Below the pieces are notes generated by a model. That model did not search any database, was not told the DNA's origin, and saw only the letters and a program-made list of their open reading frames with translations. Shown piece by piece: positions 29,207 through 43,147 of a stretch of 64,000 nt of DNA (the stretch's first letter is position 1; every line of letters begins with the position of its first letter). Source of the DNA: Saccharothrix tamanrassetensis (GTDB lineage Bacteria; Actinomycetota; Actinomycetes; Mycobacteriales; Pseudonocardiaceae); contig NZ_JACHJN010000010.1 of the NCBI RefSeq assembly GCF_014203665.1, forward strand, positions 62,001-126,000, read 5' to 3'. Both the position numbers and the translations under genes were made by a program.

Positions 29207-30409
29207 TCACGCACCAGCGGCCGTGCGGAGGGCGTCCGCGCGGTCGGTGCCCTCCCAGGGCAGTTCGACGTCGGTGCGGCCGAAGTGGCCGTACGCGGCG
29301 GTCGGCGCGTAGATCGGGCGCAGCAGGTCCAGGTCCCGGATGATCGCGGCGGGCCGCAGGTCGAAGACCTCGGTGATGGCCTGCTGGATCTTGCTCGGGT
29401 CCACCGTCTCGGTGCCGAAGGTCTCCACGAACAGGCCCACCGGGGCGGCCTTGCCGATCGCGTACGCGACCTGCACCTCGATGCGCGTCGCCAGGCCCGC
29501 CGCCACCGCGTTCTTGGCCACCCAGCGCATCGCGTACGCCGCGGACCGGTCCACCTTCGACGGGTCCTTGCCGGAGAACGCGCCACCGCCGTGCCGCGCC
29601 ATGCCGCCGTAGGTGTCCACGATGATCTTGCGACCGGTCAGGCCCGCGTCGCCCATCGGACCGCCGATGACGAACCGGCCGGTCGGGTTGACCAGCAGCC
29701 GCACGTCCGCGGTGTCCAGCCCCAGTGCGGCGATCTCCGGCAGCACCACGTGCTCACGGACGTCCACGCCGAGCAGCTTCTCCAGGTCGATGCCGTCCGC
29801 GTGCTGCGTGGACACCACCACCGTGTCCAGCCGCACCGGCTGGTCGCCCGCGTACTCGATGGTGACCTGCGTCTTGCCGTCCGGGCGCAGGTAGGGCACG
29901 GTGCCGTCCTTGCGCACCGCGGTCAGCCGGCGGGACAGCCGGTGCGCCAGCGCGATCGGCAGCGGCATCAGCTCCGGCGTGTCGGTGCACGCGTAGCCGA
30001 ACATCAGGCCCTGGTCGCCCGCGCCCTGCTTGTCGATCTCGTCGTCCGCACCGCCGACCCGCTGCTCGTAGGCGGTGTCCACGCCCTGCGCGATGTCCGG
30101 GGACTGCGAGCCGATGGCCACGTTCACGCCGCACGAACGGCCGTCGAAGCCCTTGGCCGACGAGTCGTAGCCGATCTCCAGGATCTTCTCCCGGACGATC
30201 GAGGGGATGTCCGCGTAGGTCTCCGTGGTGACCTCGCCCGCCACGTGCACCTGGCCGGTCGTGATCAGCGTCTCCACCGCGACCCGGGAGCGGGGGTCCT
30301 TGGCCAGCAACGCGTCGAGGATCGAGTCGCTGATCGCGTCGCAGATCTTGTCCGGGTGCCCCTCGGTCACCGACTCACTGGTGAACAGCCTGCTGCTGTG
30401 CTGGCTCAC
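29207..30409 (-). CDS. metK: S-adenosylmethionine synthetase
   Basis: 400 residues, standard length. It makes SAM from ATP and methionine. Conserved segments: [20 protein letters not shown] (ATP and Mg site), [32 protein letters not shown] and [19 protein letters not shown]. The GTG start has GAGGAG at 6-base spacing. It lies between coaBC and priA as in other actinobacteria. No SAM riboswitch is apparent in the 66-base gap to coaBC. Confidence 0.98.
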   Translation of the reverse strand: MSQHSSRLFTSESVTEGHPDKICDAISDSILDALLAKDPRSRVAVETLITTGQVHVAGEVTTETYADIPSIVREKILEIGYDSSAKGFDGRSCGVNVAIGSQSPDIAQGVDTAYEQRVGGADDEIDKQGAGDQGLMFGYACTDTPELMPLPIALAHRLSRRLTAVRKDGTVPYLRPDGKTQVTIEYAGDQPVRLDTVVVSTQHADGIDLEKLLGVDVREHVVLPEIAALGLDTADVRLLVNPTGRFVIGGPMGDAGLTGRKIIVDTYGGMARHGGGAFSGKDPSKVDRSAAYAMRWVAKNAVAAGLATRIEVQVAYAIGKAAPVGLFVETFGTETVDPSKIQQAITEVFDLRPAAIIRDLDLLRPIYAPTAAYGHFGRTDVELPWEGTDRADALRTAAGA

Positions 30410-30475
30410 GGCACTCCTCTATCTGGTTTCCATCTGCGATTGGGTCAAGCTTACTGACGGGTCGGCCCCGGAGTC

Positions 30476-31714
30476 TCAAACTCCGCAAGCGGGGACTACG
30501 GCGTCCCACACTGCGGACGCCAGGCGCGCCTTGGAGCCGTGCGGCAGGGGCGTTTCGGCGCCGGCGGAGGACAGCAGCCACCCGGCGTTGTCCTCGACCT
30601 CGAAGGCCTTGCCGTCGCCCACGGCGTTGACCACGAGCCAGTCGCAGCCCTTGCGCTCGAGCTTCGCGCGACCGTAGTCCAGCACGTCGGTCTCGCCGTC
30701 GCCGGTCTCGGCCGCGAAGCCGACGACCACCTGCCCGGCGCGCCGGGCCTCGACCAGCTCGGCCAGGATGTCGGCGTTGCGGGTCAGCCGGACGGGGTCC
30801 GGGTCGCGGTCGGTCTTCTTGATCTTGTGCTCGGCGAGCGCGGCGGGCCGGAAGTCGGCCACCGCGGCGGCCATCACCACGACCCGCGCGTCCTGGGCGA
30901 CCCGGTGCATCGCCTCCCGCAGCTCGGCGGCGGTGCCCACCCGCTGCACCTCCACGCCGGCGGGCGGGACCAGGTCGGCGGTGTGCGCGGCGACCAGCGT
31001 GACCCGCGCGCCGCGCTGCGCGGCGACCCGGGCCAGCGCGAAGCCCTGCCGGCCGGACGAGCGGTTGCCCAGGAAGCGGACGGGGTCGAGCGGCTCGCGG
31101 GTGCCGCCGGCGGAGACGGCGACGTGCAGGCCCTCCATGTCGCGGGGCAGCGCGTCCGGGCGTTCCAGCAGCAGGCGGGCCAGCTCCGCGATCTCGGCGG
31201 GCTCGGGCAGCCGACCCTTGCCGGTGTCCTTGCCGGTCAGCCGGCCGCTGGCGGGCTCGGCCACCACCACGCCGCGCGAGCGCAGCAGCGCCACGTTGGC
31301 CCGCGTCGCCGGGTGCTCCCACATCTCGGTGTGCATCGCCGGGACGAGCAGGACCGGGCAGCGCGCGGTCAGCAGGGTGTTGGTGAGCAGGTCGTCGGCC
31401 AGCCCGTGGGCGGCCTTGGCCAGCAGGTTCGCCGTGGTGGGCGCGACGACGACGAGGTCGGCGTCCTGGCCCAGCTTCACGTGCGGCACGGACGGCACGT
31501 CCGAGAACACACCGGTGTGCACCGGCTGCCCGGACAGCGCCTCGAAGGTGGCGGCGCCGACGAACTTCAGCGCGCCGTCGGTGGGGACGACCCGCACCGA
31601 GTGACCGGACTCGGTGAGCCGGCGCAGCACCTCGCACGCCTTGTAGGCGGCGATGCCCCCGCCCACCCCCAGCACGACCCGGGGACGGGAGGAGGCCTCG
31701 GCGGAGTCGGTCAC
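30476..31714 (-). CDS. coaBC: Bifunctional phosphopantothenoylcysteine decarboxylase / phosphopantothenate-cysteine ligase
   Basis: 412 residues, two steps of coenzyme A synthesis. The CoaC flavoprotein half (1-190) shows [18 protein letters not shown], the active-site [12 protein letters not shown]is and [16 protein letters not shown] with PAMHTEMW. The CoaB ligase half (about 195-412) shows [31 protein letters not shown] and the HKIKK loop. GTG 31714 overlaps the rpoZ stop (GTGA). Confidence 0.97.
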   Translation of the reverse strand: MTDSAEASSRPRVVLGVGGGIAAYKACEVLRRLTESGHSVRVVPTDGALKFVGAATFEALSGQPVHTGVFSDVPSVPHVKLGQDADLVVVAPTTANLLAKAAHGLADDLLTNTLLTARCPVLLVPAMHTEMWEHPATRANVALLRSRGVVVAEPASGRLTGKDTGKGRLPEPAEIAELARLLLERPDALPRDMEGLHVAVSAGGTREPLDPVRFLGNRSSGRQGFALARVAAQRGARVTLVAAHTADLVPPAGVEVQRVGTAAELREAMHRVAQDARVVVMAAAVADFRPAALAEHKIKKTDRDPDPVRLTRNADILAELVEARRAGQVVVGFAAETGDGETDVLDYGRAKLERKGCDWLVVNAVGDGKAFEVEDNAGWLLSSAGAETPLPHGSKARLASAVWDAVVPACGV

Positions 31715-31989
31715 TCGCCTTCGGTGTGCTCGAGCAGGCCCGCGTGGATCTCGCGGAGCGCGATCGACAGCGGCTTCTCGCGCGGGCCCGGCTCGACCAG
31801 CGGGCCGACGTACTCCAGCAGGCCCTCGCCCAGCTGGGCGTAGTAGTCGTTGATCTGGCGGGCGCGCTTGGCGGCGTAGATCACCAGCGCGTACTTGGAG
31901 CTGACCTGCTCCAGCAGGTCGTCGATCGGCGGGTTGGTGATGCCCTCCGGAGTGCCCGACAGCGGGCCCAGCTCGGTGTGCGTGGTCAC
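31711..31989 (-). CDS. rpoZ: RNA polymerase omega subunit
   Basis: 92 residues. Omega aids assembly of RNA polymerase by binding beta-prime. [32 protein letters not shown] is the conserved core. The GTG start is in the gmk-rpoZ-coaBC order found across actinobacteria, 64 bases after gmk and overlapping coaBC. Confidence 0.97.
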   Translation of the reverse strand: MTTHTELGPLSGTPEGITNPPIDDLLEQVSSKYALVIYAAKRARQINDYYAQLGEGLLEYVGPLVEPGPREKPLSIALREIHAGLLEHTEGE

Positions 31990-32053
31990 TCGTCAACGCT
32001 CCTGGCGGTTGGTGTTCGAAAATCCGGGGCCGTCCCTCGCCTGCGAACGCGCG

Positions 32054-32656
32054 CTACCGCGCGTCGGGCGCCGGGCCGACCACCAAGTCTAGCAAGCGGG
32101 TCGCGGCGGACCGCACGTCGGCGTTCACCACGACCTGGTCGAACTCGGGTTCGGCCGCGAGTTCCTCGCGGGCGATCTCCAGCCGGCGGGCCACCACGGC
32201 GGGGTCCTCGGTGCCGCGGCCGGTCAGCCGGCGCACCAGGTCCTCCCAGGAGGGCGGCGCGAGCATCACCAGCTGGGCCTCGGGCATGGCGGCCCGGACC
32301 TGGCGCGCGCCTTGCAGTTCGATCTCCAGCAGCGCCGGCCGGCCGGACGCGAGCGCCCGTTCCACCGGCTCGCGGGGGGTGCCGTAGCAGTTGCCCGCGA
32401 ACTCGGCGTGCTCCAGCAGCTCGCCGTTGGCGACCATCTTGCGGAACTCGGACACGTCCACGAAGTGGTAGTGGACGCCGTCGACCTCGCCCGGCCTCGG
32501 CTTCCGGGTGGTCACCGAGACGCTGAAGTGCAGGTCGGGCCCCATCCGGCGGAGCTCGGCCAGCACGCTGGACTTGCCCACCCCCGAGGGCCCGGACAGG
32601 ACGGTGAGGCGGGACCGGGCGCGTGCGCCCGATCCCGCCCCGGTGCCATCACTCAC
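32054..32656 (-). CDS. gmk: Guanylate kinase
   Basis: 200-residue P-loop kinase converting GMP to GDP. Walker A is [11 protein letters not shown]; the GMP-binding region is [22 protein letters not shown] with [16 protein letters not shown], and [13 protein letters not shown] is the Walker B region. GTG 32656 overlaps the mihF stop (GTGA). The basic 16-residue N-terminal extension is Ala/Arg rich. Confidence 0.97.
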   Translation of the reverse strand: MSDGTGAGSGARARSRLTVLSGPSGVGKSSVLAELRRMGPDLHFSVSVTTRKPRPGEVDGVHYHFVDVSEFRKMVANGELLEHAEFAGNCYGTPREPVERALASGRPALLEIELQGARQVRAAMPEAQLVMLAPPSWEDLVRRLTGRGTEDPAVVARRLEIAREELAAEPEFDQVVVNADVRSAATRLLDLVVGPAPDAR

Positions 32657-32970
32657 TCGCCGCTGAACTCGGTGAGCAGCGCCTTGCGCTGCCGCTCACC
32701 CAGGCCGCGCAGCCGCCGACTCGGAGCGATCTCAAGCCGCTCCATGATCTGCTGCGCACGAACCTTGCCGACGCCCGGAAGCGCCTCGAGCAGCGCGGAC
32801 ACCTTCATCTTGCCAAGGACCTCGTCGCTCTCGGCGGCCTTCAGCACGTCCGTCAGGGTCGTGCCGCCACGCTTGAGGCGCTCCTTGAGCTCAGCCCGAG
32901 CGCGACGAGCGGCAGCAGCCTTCTCCAGCGCTGCGGCCCGCTGCTCCTCGGTAAGCTGGGGAAGGGCCAC
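32653..32970 (-). CDS. mihF: Actinobacterial integration host factor
   Basis: 105-residue nucleoid-associated DNA-binding protein with an H2TH-like fold. The start [18 protein letters not shown] and the core [16 protein letters not shown], then [20 protein letters not shown], are diagnostic of mIHF/sIHF. It contributes to chromosome organisation and, in streptomycetes, to development and antibiotic production. The GTG start has a near-perfect GGAGG 6 bases upstream. Its position before gmk is conserved. Confidence 0.96.
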   Translation of the reverse strand: MALPQLTEEQRAAALEKAAAARRARAELKERLKRGGTTLTDVLKAAESDEVLGKMKVSALLEALPGVGKVRAQQIMERLEIAPSRRLRGLGERQRKALLTEFSGE

Positions 32971-33273
32971 GATTTCCTCCGTGGTGTGGGAATTTCAATT
33001 CTGGATCGGTGCCGCGACCGTACCGAGCGCAATTGCCTGGGTACAACGTGGGTCAGTCCCAGTCAGGTGAATCTTTCAGCGCCCGGACGTTGCGGCGGGT
33101 GGTAGTAGTACCAACACCCCCCGACAGGCCCATCACCGCCACCGGTAACGCGTTGCGCACGACCTGTGTGGTATGCGCTCGATGGGGGATGATCCCGTCG
33201 GTGGCAGGACCGTACCAGGCGGCGTTTACGCAGGTGAGCGGACCACGCAAAGCGTGTCGCGATTTGATCGTGA
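32971..33273. other. 303-base gap between pyrF and mihF
   Basis: No convincing gene. It must contain the mihF promoter on the minus strand. The only structure seen is TGGTA-GTAG-TACCA (33100-33113), a 5-bp inverted repeat with a 4-base spacer about 130 bases upstream of mihF. A 74-residue minus-strand frame is judged random. Confidence 0.4.
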
Positions 33274-34088
33274 TCACATCTCCAGCAGGTGCCGCACGGC
33301 GACCGCGGCGGACCGCAAACTTGCGGAGTCCGGGCCGTGCCGGAGCACGTCCCGGGAGCTCGCCGGGAGCACTCCGGGCAGGTCGTGGCCGAACACCGCG
33401 CGCAGGTCTGCGACCGTCGCGCCCTGCGCCCCGAAGCCCGGCGCCAGGACGGGTCCGTGCAGGTCGGACAGGTCGACACCGAGTTCGCCGACGGTCGCGC
33501 CGACCACCAGGCCGACGTCCCCGAGGGGGTCCGCGCCGGCGTTTCGGCGGGCCGCCGCGTCGATCACCGACTGCGCCACCGAACGGCCGTCCGCGCCGAC
33601 CGCCCGCTGCACCGAGGAACCCTCGGGATTAGAAGTCAACGCGAGTACGAATACGCCCCGCCCACTCGCCCGTGCGGCTTCGAGCGCCGGGTCGAGCGAT
33701 CCGAAACCGAGGTAAGGCGACAGCGTCACGGCGTCACCGGCCAACGGCGAGCCGTCGGTGAGGTACGCCGCCGCGTAGGCGGCCATGGTGGACCCGATGT
33801 CACCGCGCTTGGCGTCCACCAGGACCAGCGTGCCGCTGTCCCTGAGGTCCGCCACGACCCGTTCGAGCACGGCCACGCCCCTGGACCCGTGCACCTCGAA
33901 GAAGGCCGCCTGGGGCTTCACCAGGGCCACGTGGCCCCCGAACGCCTCCACGCAGGTCAGCGCGAAGCGTTCGAGGCCGCGGGCGTCCTGCGGGAGGCCC
34001 CACGCGTCCAGCAGGCCGGGGTGGGGGTCGATGCCGACGCACAGCGGGCCGTGCGCGGCGGTGGCCCGGGCCAGGCGCTCCCCGAACC

Positions 34089-34092
<4 letters not shown>
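33274..34092 (-). CDS. pyrF: Orotidine 5'-phosphate decarboxylase
   Basis: 272 residues, the long actinobacterial form. Final step of UMP synthesis. The motifs [39 protein letters not shown] (catalytic Lys/Asp) and [13 protein letters not shown] are present. ATG 34092 overlaps the carB stop (ATGA). It is the last gene of the pyr operon. Confidence 0.97.
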
Positions 34093-37430
<3,338 letters not shown>

Positions 37431-37432
37431 GG

Positions 37433-38572
37433 TCAGCGGCCCTCGCTCGTCGTCTGTCCGCCGGTGGAGTCGGACATCAGCTTGCAGAACTCGTCGAACA
37501 GCGGGGCGGCGTCGTGCGGACCGGCCGCCGCCTCGGGGTGGTACTGCACGCTGAACGCGGGCACCTCCAGGGCGCGCACGCCCTCCACGGTGCCGTCGTT
37601 CGGGCAGTAGTGGCTGAGCTGGACGCGGCCGAAGTCGGAGCCGAACTCCTGGCCCGGTTCGCCCTCCAGCGCGAAGCCGTGGTTCTGCGCGGTGATCGCC
37701 ACCTTGCCGGTCGCCACGTCGATGACCGGGATGTTGAGGCCGCGGTGGCCGTAGCGCATCTTGTAGGTCTCGCGGCCCAGCGCCCGGCCCAGGATCTGGT
37801 TGCCGAAGCAGATCCCGAACAGCGGGGTCCGGTGCTGGAGGACCTCGCGGGTCAGGTCGACGGCGTGCGCCTGGGTCGCCGGGTCGCCGGGGCCGTTGGA
37901 GAGGAACACGCCGTCGGGTTCGATCGCGGCGATGTCCCGGTAGGTGGAGGTCAGCGGCAGGACGTGCACCTCGATGCCGCGCGCGGCCATCATGCGCGGG
38001 GTGTTGGTCTTGATGCCCAGGTCGAGGGCGGCCACCCGGAACCTGCGCTCGCCGATGGCGTCGACCACGTAGGGGCTCGCGGTGGTCACGTCGCCCGCCA
38101 GGTCGGCGCCCTTCATGCCGGGCGCGGTGCGGACCCGCTCGACCATCGCCTCCGGGGAGTCGAGCGCGTCACCGGAGAACACCCCGGCCCGCATGGCGCC
38201 CTGTTCGCGCAGGTGGCGGGTGAGCATCCGGGTGTCGATGCCGGCGATGCCGACGATGCCCTGGCGCGCGAGCTCGTCGTCCAGGCTGCGGGTCGAGCGC
38301 CAGTTGGACGGAACCCGGGCGGGGTCGCGGACCACGTAGCCGGCCACCCAGATGCGGCCGGACTCGTCGTCCTCGTCGTTCCAGCCGGTGTTGCCGATCT
38401 GCGGTGCGGTCTGCACCACGATCTGGCGGTGGTAGGAGGGATCGGTGAGGGTCTCCTGGTAGCCGGTCATGCCGGTGGAGAACACGACCTCGCCGAGGCT
38501 CTCGCCGACCGCACCGTAGGCCTCGCCGCGGAAGACCCGGCCGTCTTCGAGGACCAGTGCCGCGTTCGTCAT
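37433..38572 (-). CDS. carA: Carbamoyl-phosphate synthase small chain
   Basis: 379 residues. The C-terminal class I glutamine amidotransferase domain carries the nucleophile Cys in [15 protein letters not shown] and the His/Glu pair in [16 protein letters not shown]. The N-terminal domain ([16 protein letters not shown] ... [21 protein letters not shown]) is typical. ATG 38572 overlaps the stop of the preceding membrane protein gene (ATGA). Confidence 0.98.
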   Translation of the reverse strand: MTNAALVLEDGRVFRGEAYGAVGESLGEVVFSTGMTGYQETLTDPSYHRQIVVQTAPQIGNTGWNDEDDESGRIWVAGYVVRDPARVPSNWRSTRSLDDELARQGIVGIAGIDTRMLTRHLREQGAMRAGVFSGDALDSPEAMVERVRTAPGMKGADLAGDVTTASPYVVDAIGERRFRVAALDLGIKTNTPRMMAARGIEVHVLPLTSTYRDIAAIEPDGVFLSNGPGDPATQAHAVDLTREVLQHRTPLFGICFGNQILGRALGRETYKMRYGHRGLNIPVIDVATGKVAITAQNHGFALEGEPGQEFGSDFGRVQLSHYCPNDGTVEGVRALEVPAFSVQYHPEAAAGPHDAAPLFDEFCKLMSDSTGGQTTSEGR

Positions 38573-39054
38573 TCCTTGCCTCCCAGCGCTTGCACCCACT
38601 GCTCGTACACGTCCTTGTCGTCGCCGCGGAACCCGGTGTCGAAGGTCTGCCCGTCGAGTTGCCAGCGCACCACCAGCAGGCCGTCGGCGGTCATCACCTT
38701 GCCCGCCAGGCCGCGGGCGGTGCGGGCGCCCTCGACGTCCTCCAGGGGGATCCACATGGCGGTGGCCCCGGTGCGTTCCACCAGGACCCCGTTGTCGGTC
38801 AGTTTCAGCGTGGCGTCGGCCCGGTGGCCGATGTCGCCGACGGCGACCCGGTCCTGCCAGTCGTCGCCGATCGTGGTGCCCACGTAGACACCCGTCGTCT
38901 CCAGCTTCGCCGTGCCCGGTTCGGCGGGGGGCCGCGGGAAGGCCGGCAGGGTTTCGGCCTGGCGTCGGGCCCGGGCGCGCCAGCCGTGCCACATGCCGTA
39001 GAGGCACAGGGCGAACACGGCCAGGATCGCCAGGGACAGCAGCACGCGGGTCAT
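38569..39054 (-). CDS. Membrane-anchored protein of the pyr operon
   Basis: 161 residues: one N-terminal transmembrane helix ([22 protein letters not shown]) followed by a soluble PH-like beta domain ([25 protein letters not shown]). A gene of this type sits between pyrC and carA in mycobacteria and relatives. Its conserved place and 4-base overlaps on both sides suggest a role tied to pyrimidine synthesis, but none is established. Confidence 0.82.
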   Translation of the reverse strand: MTRVLLSLAILAVFALCLYGMWHGWRARARRQAETLPAFPRPPAEPGTAKLETTGVYVGTTIGDDWQDRVAVGDIGHRADATLKLTDNGVLVERTGATAMWIPLEDVEGARTARGLAGKVMTADGLLVVRWQLDGQTFDTGFRGDDKDVYEQWVQALGGKE

Positions 39055-40340
39055 GCGGGGATCCTTCCGCTGGTGGCGGTCACGCGCCCGCGCAGCAGCG
39101 TGGCCACCACCCGGCCCGGGAGCTCCATGCCCTCGAACGGGGTGTTGGCGGCGATGCTGGCGAAGTCGGCGCCCCGGACGGTCCAGCGGCTGTCCGGGTC
39201 GACCAGGGTCAGGTTGGCGGGCTCGCCCACCGCGACGGGACGGCCGTGGTCGGGCAGGCCGGCGATCTCAGCGGGCCGTTCGCTCATCACCCTCGCCACG
39301 CCCCGCCAGGTCAGCAGGCCCGGTTCGACCATGGTGCGGATGACGATCGACAGGGCGGTCTGCAGGCCCAGCATGCCGGGACGGGCGGCGGACCACTCGC
39401 AGTCCTTGTCCTGGACGGCGTGCGGGGCGTGGTCGGTGGCCACGCAGTCGATCACGCCGTCCGCGAGGGCTCGGCGGAGCTCCTCGACGTCCCGCGCGGT
39501 GCGCAGCGGCGGGTTGACCTTGTTGACCGGGTCGTAGGTCTCCAGCCGGTCGTCGGTCAGCAGCAGGTGGTGCGGGGTGACCTCGGCGGACACGTCGGTG
39601 CCCCGCGCCTTGGCCCAGGCCAGGACGTCGGCGGTGCCGGCGGTGGAGACGTGGCAGACGTGCAGCCGCGCGTTCACCTGCTTGGCGAGCAGGCAGTCGC
39701 GGGCGACCACGGCCTCCTCGGCGGCGGCGGGCCAGCCCTGCAGGCCCAGGCGGGCGGCTCGTTCGCCCTCGTGGGCCTGGGCGCCGGTGGTGAGGCGGGG
39801 CTCCTCGGCGTGCTGGGCGACGACCACGTCCAGGGCCTTGGAGTACTCCAGGGCGCGTCGCATGATCAGCGGGTCGTGCACGCAGTGGCCGTCGTCGGAG
39901 AACACCCGCACGCCGGCCTTGGCCATGGTGCCCAGTTCGGCGAGCTTCTCGCCCTTGAGGCCCACGGTGACCGCGCCCACCGGGTGGACGTCCACCAGGC
40001 CGACCTCCCGGCCCCGGCGGGCCACGTGCTCCACGATCACCGCGTTGTCCGCGACCGGGTCGGTGTTGGCCATGGCGAAGACGGCGGTGTAGCCGCCCAG
40101 GGCGGCGGCGGCGGAGCCGGAGGCGATGGTCTCGGTGTCCTCGCGGCCGGGTTCGCGCAGGTGGGTGTGCAGGTCCACGAAGCCGGGCAGCAGGATCGCG
40201 CCGCGGCCGTCCACGGTGTCGGTGTCGGCGCCGGTGTCCTCGATCGAGCCGATCCCGGCGATCACGCCGTCGCGGATCAGCACGTCGGTCGGGTCACCCT
40301 CGCCGTACGGCCGTACTCCCCTGAGGATCAAGGGGTTCAC
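39051..40340 (-). CDS. pyrC: Dihydroorotase
   Basis: 429-residue zinc amidohydrolase that cyclises carbamoyl aspartate. Metal ligands appear in [14 protein letters not shown] (HxH), the HAEE segment, HVCHVSTAG and the catalytic Asp in [12 protein letters not shown] 40340 overlaps the pyrB stop (GTGA). Confidence 0.97.
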   Translation of the reverse strand: MNPLILRGVRPYGEGDPTDVLIRDGVIAGIGSIEDTGADTDTVDGRGAILLPGFVDLHTHLREPGREDTETIASGSAAAALGGYTAVFAMANTDPVADNAVIVEHVARRGREVGLVDVHPVGAVTVGLKGEKLAELGTMAKAGVRVFSDDGHCVHDPLIMRRALEYSKALDVVVAQHAEEPRLTTGAQAHEGERAARLGLQGWPAAAEEAVVARDCLLAKQVNARLHVCHVSTAGTADVLAWAKARGTDVSAEVTPHHLLLTDDRLETYDPVNKVNPPLRTARDVEELRRALADGVIDCVATDHAPHAVQDKDCEWSAARPGMLGLQTALSIVIRTMVEPGLLTWRGVARVMSERPAEIAGLPDHGRPVAVGEPANLTLVDPDSRWTVRGADFASIAANTPFEGMELPGRVVATLLRGRVTATSGRIPA

Positions 40341-41296
40341 GCGGTTTCCTCCTCGTGGGCAAGCAGGTGGTAGAGGACGGCCATGCGCACGTGGACGCCG
40401 TTGCGCACCTGGTCGGTGATCGCGGCGCGCGGCGAGTCGGCGACCGTGCTCGCGATCTCCATGCCGCGCAGCATCGGGCCGGGGTGCAGCACCACGGCGT
40501 GGCCGGGCAGCAGGTTCAGGCGGTTCTCGTTCAGCCCGTAGGCGATGGAGTACTCGCGGGCGGACGGGAAGAAGTGTCCGTTGCCTCCCGCGCCGGCGGG
40601 CCCGCCGTACATGCGCTCGGCCTGGACGCGCAGGAGCATGACGGCGTCCTGGGACGGCAGCTCGGCGTCCAGTTCGTGCGAGACGGTGACCGGCCAGTTC
40701 TCCACCCCGGTGGGGAGCAGGGTCGGCGGGGCCACCAGGGTGACCTCCGCGCCGAGCGCGGTCAGCAGGTGGACGTTCGAGCGGGCCACCCGGCTGTGCA
40801 GGACGTCGCCGACGATGGCGACGCGGCGGCCGTCGAGTCCGCCGAGGCGTTCCCGCAGGGTGGCGGCGTCCAGGAGGGCCTGGGTGGGGTGCTCGTGCAT
40901 GCCGTCGCCGGCGTTGACCACCGAGGTGCCGGTGTGCTTGAGCCAGGTCGCGAGGCGGTGCGCCGCGCCGGAGGCCGGGTGGCGGACGATGACGCAGTCC
41001 GCGCCGGCCGCGGCGAGGGTCAGCGCGGTGTCCCGGAGGGACTCGCCCTTGCCGACGCTGGAGCCGGACGAGGAGACGTTCACCACGTCCGCGCTCATCC
41101 ACTTGCCGGCGATCTCGAAGCTGACCCGGGTGCGGGTGGAGTTCTCGTAGAACATCGTGATGACGGTCCGGCCCCGCAGGGTCGGCAGCTTGCGGACCTC
41201 GCGGCCCTCCAGGGACTGCTTGAGGCCCGCCGCCGTGTCCAGGATCGCGGTGGCCGCGGCGGGGTCGATGCCCTCGGTGGACAGCAGGTGCTTCAC
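40337..41296 (-). CDS. pyrB: Aspartate carbamoyltransferase catalytic subunit
   Basis: 319 residues. Carbamoyl-phosphate site [13 protein letters not shown], then [19 protein letters not shown] and the Asp-binding [11 protein letters not shown]. It catalyses the first committed step of pyrimidine synthesis. GTG 41296 overlaps the pyrR stop. No pyrI regulatory chain is present, as usual in actinobacteria. Confidence 0.98.
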   Translation of the reverse strand: MKHLLSTEGIDPAAATAILDTAAGLKQSLEGREVRKLPTLRGRTVITMFYENSTRTRVSFEIAGKWMSADVVNVSSSGSSVGKGESLRDTALTLAAAGADCVIVRHPASGAAHRLATWLKHTGTSVVNAGDGMHEHPTQALLDAATLRERLGGLDGRRVAIVGDVLHSRVARSNVHLLTALGAEVTLVAPPTLLPTGVENWPVTVSHELDAELPSQDAVMLLRVQAERMYGGPAGAGGNGHFFPSAREYSIAYGLNENRLNLLPGHAVVLHPGPMLRGMEIASTVADSPRAAITDQVRNGVHVRMAVLYHLLAHEEETA

Positions 41297-41865
41297 CGCA
41301 GCACCACCCCGTCCCGCTGGTCGAACTCGTCCAGCAGCACGTGGACCTCCTCGGACCGGGCGGTGGGGACGTTCTTGCCCACGTAGTCGGCGCGGATCGG
41401 CAGTTCGCGGTGACCCCGGTCGACCAGCACCGCGAGCTGCACGGCGCGCGGGCGGCCGTGGTCGCGCAGGGCGTCCAGGGCGGCGCGGATCGTGCGGCCG
41501 GAGAACAGCACGTCGTCCACCAGCACGACCAGCCGGTCGTCGACACCGCCATCCGGGAGCTCGGTGGTCTCGAGTGGCCGAGTCGGGCCCCGCCGCAGGT
41601 CGTCCCGGTAGAGCGTCACGTCCAGGGTGCCGGTGGGTACCGCCACACCGCTGAATTCCCTGATCTTGACGGCCAGCCTCCGCGCGAGCGGCGCACCCCG
41701 GCTTGGAATCCCCATCAGGACTACTTCGGGTGCGCTCGGTGCATCGAGAGCGGTCTTCTCGATGATCTGATGGGCCATTCGGGCGACGGTGCGCGCGACG
41801 TCGCCGGCCGACAGGAGCTCGCGCTCCCCGGCCGGGTCCGTCGCGCCACGTTGACGTGGCGCCAC
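41293..41865 (-). CDS. pyrR: PyrR regulatory protein / uracil phosphoribosyltransferase
   Basis: 190 residues, PRTase fold with the PRPP motif [22 protein letters not shown] and [16 protein letters not shown]. PyrR binds pyr mRNA when UMP is high and lowers expression. The GTG start has AAGGAGG at 41873-41879, and a PyrR-binding-like element lies 2 bases upstream of it, so repression probably acts by hiding the ribosome binding site. First gene of pyrR-B-C-(membrane protein)-carA-carB-pyrF. Confidence 0.97.
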   Translation of the reverse strand: MAPRQRGATDPAGERELLSAGDVARTVARMAHQIIEKTALDAPSAPEVVLMGIPSRGAPLARRLAVKIREFSGVAVPTGTLDVTLYRDDLRRGPTRPLETTELPDGGVDDRLVVLVDDVLFSGRTIRAALDALRDHGRPRAVQLAVLVDRGHRELPIRADYVGKNVPTARSEEVHVLLDEFDQRDGVVLR

Positions 41866-41880
41866 GGTTGGACCTCCTTC

Positions 41881-41898
41881 CCCGCCTCGCTGGACGGG
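41881..41898 (-). promoter_or_regulatory. PyrR-binding RNA element in the pyr leader
   Basis: On the minus strand CCCGTCCAGCGAGGCGGG can fold with a CCCG/CGGG stem and a loop TCCAGCGAGG, close to the PyrR consensus (A/G)UCCNGNGAGG. It lies 2 bases upstream of the AAGGAGG of pyrR. A palindromic GTCCTT-T-AAGGAC lies just 5' of it. There is no room for an attenuator, so translational control as in mycobacteria is inferred. Confidence 0.65.
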
Positions 41899-42123
41899 TC
41901 CTTAAAGGACGTCGGACACCCGGCTGCGACCGGGCTGACCAGCACCGTATCAGGCTTTCCGGGTCAATCTTCCGGGTGGTCCGCGTGGTCTCGCCCACCT
42001 GGGCCGGCGAGATCAGCTTGACCTGGTGACCACGGAGAGCAATCATTACTCTGCGTATTGATCTAAGCCTCCCCGCGGCAGTCCCCTACCGGCTGACGGG
42101 GCGAATGAACGGAGAACCGCCAC

Positions 42124-42612
42124 ATGGGCGACTACGCCAAGGCGCTGGGGGCAAAGCTCCGCGCGATCAGGCAGCAGCAGGGCTTGTCTTTGCACGGCGT
42201 CGAGCAGAAGTCCGGCGGACGCTGGAAGGCCGTGGTCGTCGGCTCGTACGAGCGCGGCGACCGGGCGGTGACCGTGCAGAAGCTGGCCGAACTGGCCGAC
42301 TTCTACGGGGTGCCGGTCGCGGAGCTGCTGCCCGAGGGCCGGGTGCCCTCGGGTGCCGAACCCGCGACGAAGATCGTGATCAACCTGGAGAGGTTGCAGC
42401 AGCTGCCCGCGGAGAAGGTCGGACCGCTCGCGCGGTACGCGGCCACCATCCAGAGCCAGCGCGGCGACTACAACGGCAAGGTCCTCTCCATCCGTACCGA
42501 GGACCTGCGCTCGCTGGCGATCATCTACGACATGACGCCGGGCGAGCTGACCGAACAGCTCATCGACTGGGGTGTGCTTCCCCCCGAGGCCCGACCGGCC
42601 AAGGAGGACTGA
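42124..42612 (+). CDS. bldD: Developmental regulator BldD
   Basis: 162 residues. The N-terminal XRE helix-turn-helix (LGAKLRAIRQQQGLSLHGVE ... KAVVVGSYERGDRAVTVQ) is nearly identical to that of Streptomyces BldD. The C-terminal domain has R113-G-D115, eight residues, then R124-T-E-D127, matching the c-di-GMP-binding RxD-X8-RxxD signature (RGD-X8-RQDD in Streptomyces). Tetrameric c-di-GMP drives dimerisation and repression of sporulation genes. It is divergent from the pyr operon, a conserved arrangement. ATG 42124 follows GGAG at about 9 bases. Confidence 0.95.
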   Translation: MGDYAKALGAKLRAIRQQQGLSLHGVEQKSGGRWKAVVVGSYERGDRAVTVQKLAELADFYGVPVAELLPEGRVPSGAEPATKIVINLERLQQLPAEKVGPLARYAATIQSQRGDYNGKVLSIRTEDLRSLAIIYDMTPGELTEQLIDWGVLPPEARPAKED

Positions 42613-42623
42613 AGCACGCGGAG

Positions 42624-42654
42624 AAGGCCGCTTCCACGTGGAGGAAGCGGCCTT
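42624..42654. terminator. Bidirectional terminator between bldD and nusB
   Basis: Perfect 12-bp stem AAGGCCGCTTCC / GGAAGCGGCCTT with a 7-base loop, 11 bases after the bldD stop. A/T at the stem ends gives it a rho-independent character on both strands. Confidence 0.8.
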
Positions 42655-42726
42655 GTCCGGTCGGTGCGCGCATCACCCGGGGATGACCCGCGGTCAGGGC
42701 AGGACGCCGTCTTCCGGGCGACGCCG

Positions 42727-43146
42727 TCAGAGAACGGCGCGCAACTGGTCGGCGATGACCGCGATGCGGCCCAGCACCCCGTTGACGAACCGCGGCGAGT
42801 CGTCGGTGGAGAGCTGCTTGGCCAGTTCCACCGCCTCGTCGATGGCCACCGCGTCCGGCACGTCGGTGGCCCACAGCAGCTCGTAGAGGCCGGTCCGCAG
42901 CACGGCCCGGTCCACGCCCGGCATCCGCTGGAGGGTCCAGCCCTCGGCGTGCTCCGAGATCAGGTCGTCGATGCGGGCGCGGTGGGTGGTGACGCCCTCC
43001 ACGAGGCTGATCGTGTAGTCGTTGATGGGCGGGACGTCGGGGGAACCCACCCGCTCGGCGAGGAGGGTCACCGCGTCGACGCCTCGCAGGTCTGCCTCGT
43101 AGAGGACGTCCACCGCGCGTTTGCGGGCCTTGCTGCGGGCACCCAT
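42727..43146 (-). CDS. nusB: Transcription antitermination factor NusB
   Basis: 139 residues, all helical. The basic N-terminus GARSKARKRAVDVLYEADLRG and C-terminal AVELAKQLSTDDSPRFVNGVL are characteristic. It binds boxA RNA with NusE in rRNA antitermination. It starts 1 base after the efp stop, in the pepQ-efp-nusB order typical of actinobacteria. Confidence 0.97.
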   Translation of the reverse strand: MGARSKARKRAVDVLYEADLRGVDAVTLLAERVGSPDVPPINDYTISLVEGVTTHRARIDDLISEHAEGWTLQRMPGVDRAVLRTGLYELLWATDVPDAVAIDEAVELAKQLSTDDSPRFVNGVLGRIAVIADQLRAVL

Positions 43147-43147
43147 C

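Noticed and set aside
29101..29343. 80-residue plus-strand frame downstream of the LexA box
   Set aside because: Overlaps metK antisense, has no ribosome binding site and ends in Arg/Pro-rich shadow sequence.
30410..30475. SAM riboswitch in the gap before metK
   Set aside because: The gap is only 66 bases, metK has an ordinary ribosome binding site, and no kink-turn or paired core was seen.
33053..33277. 74-residue minus-strand frame between pyrF and mihF
   Set aside because: No ribosome binding site, no recognisable pattern and it covers the mihF promoter region.
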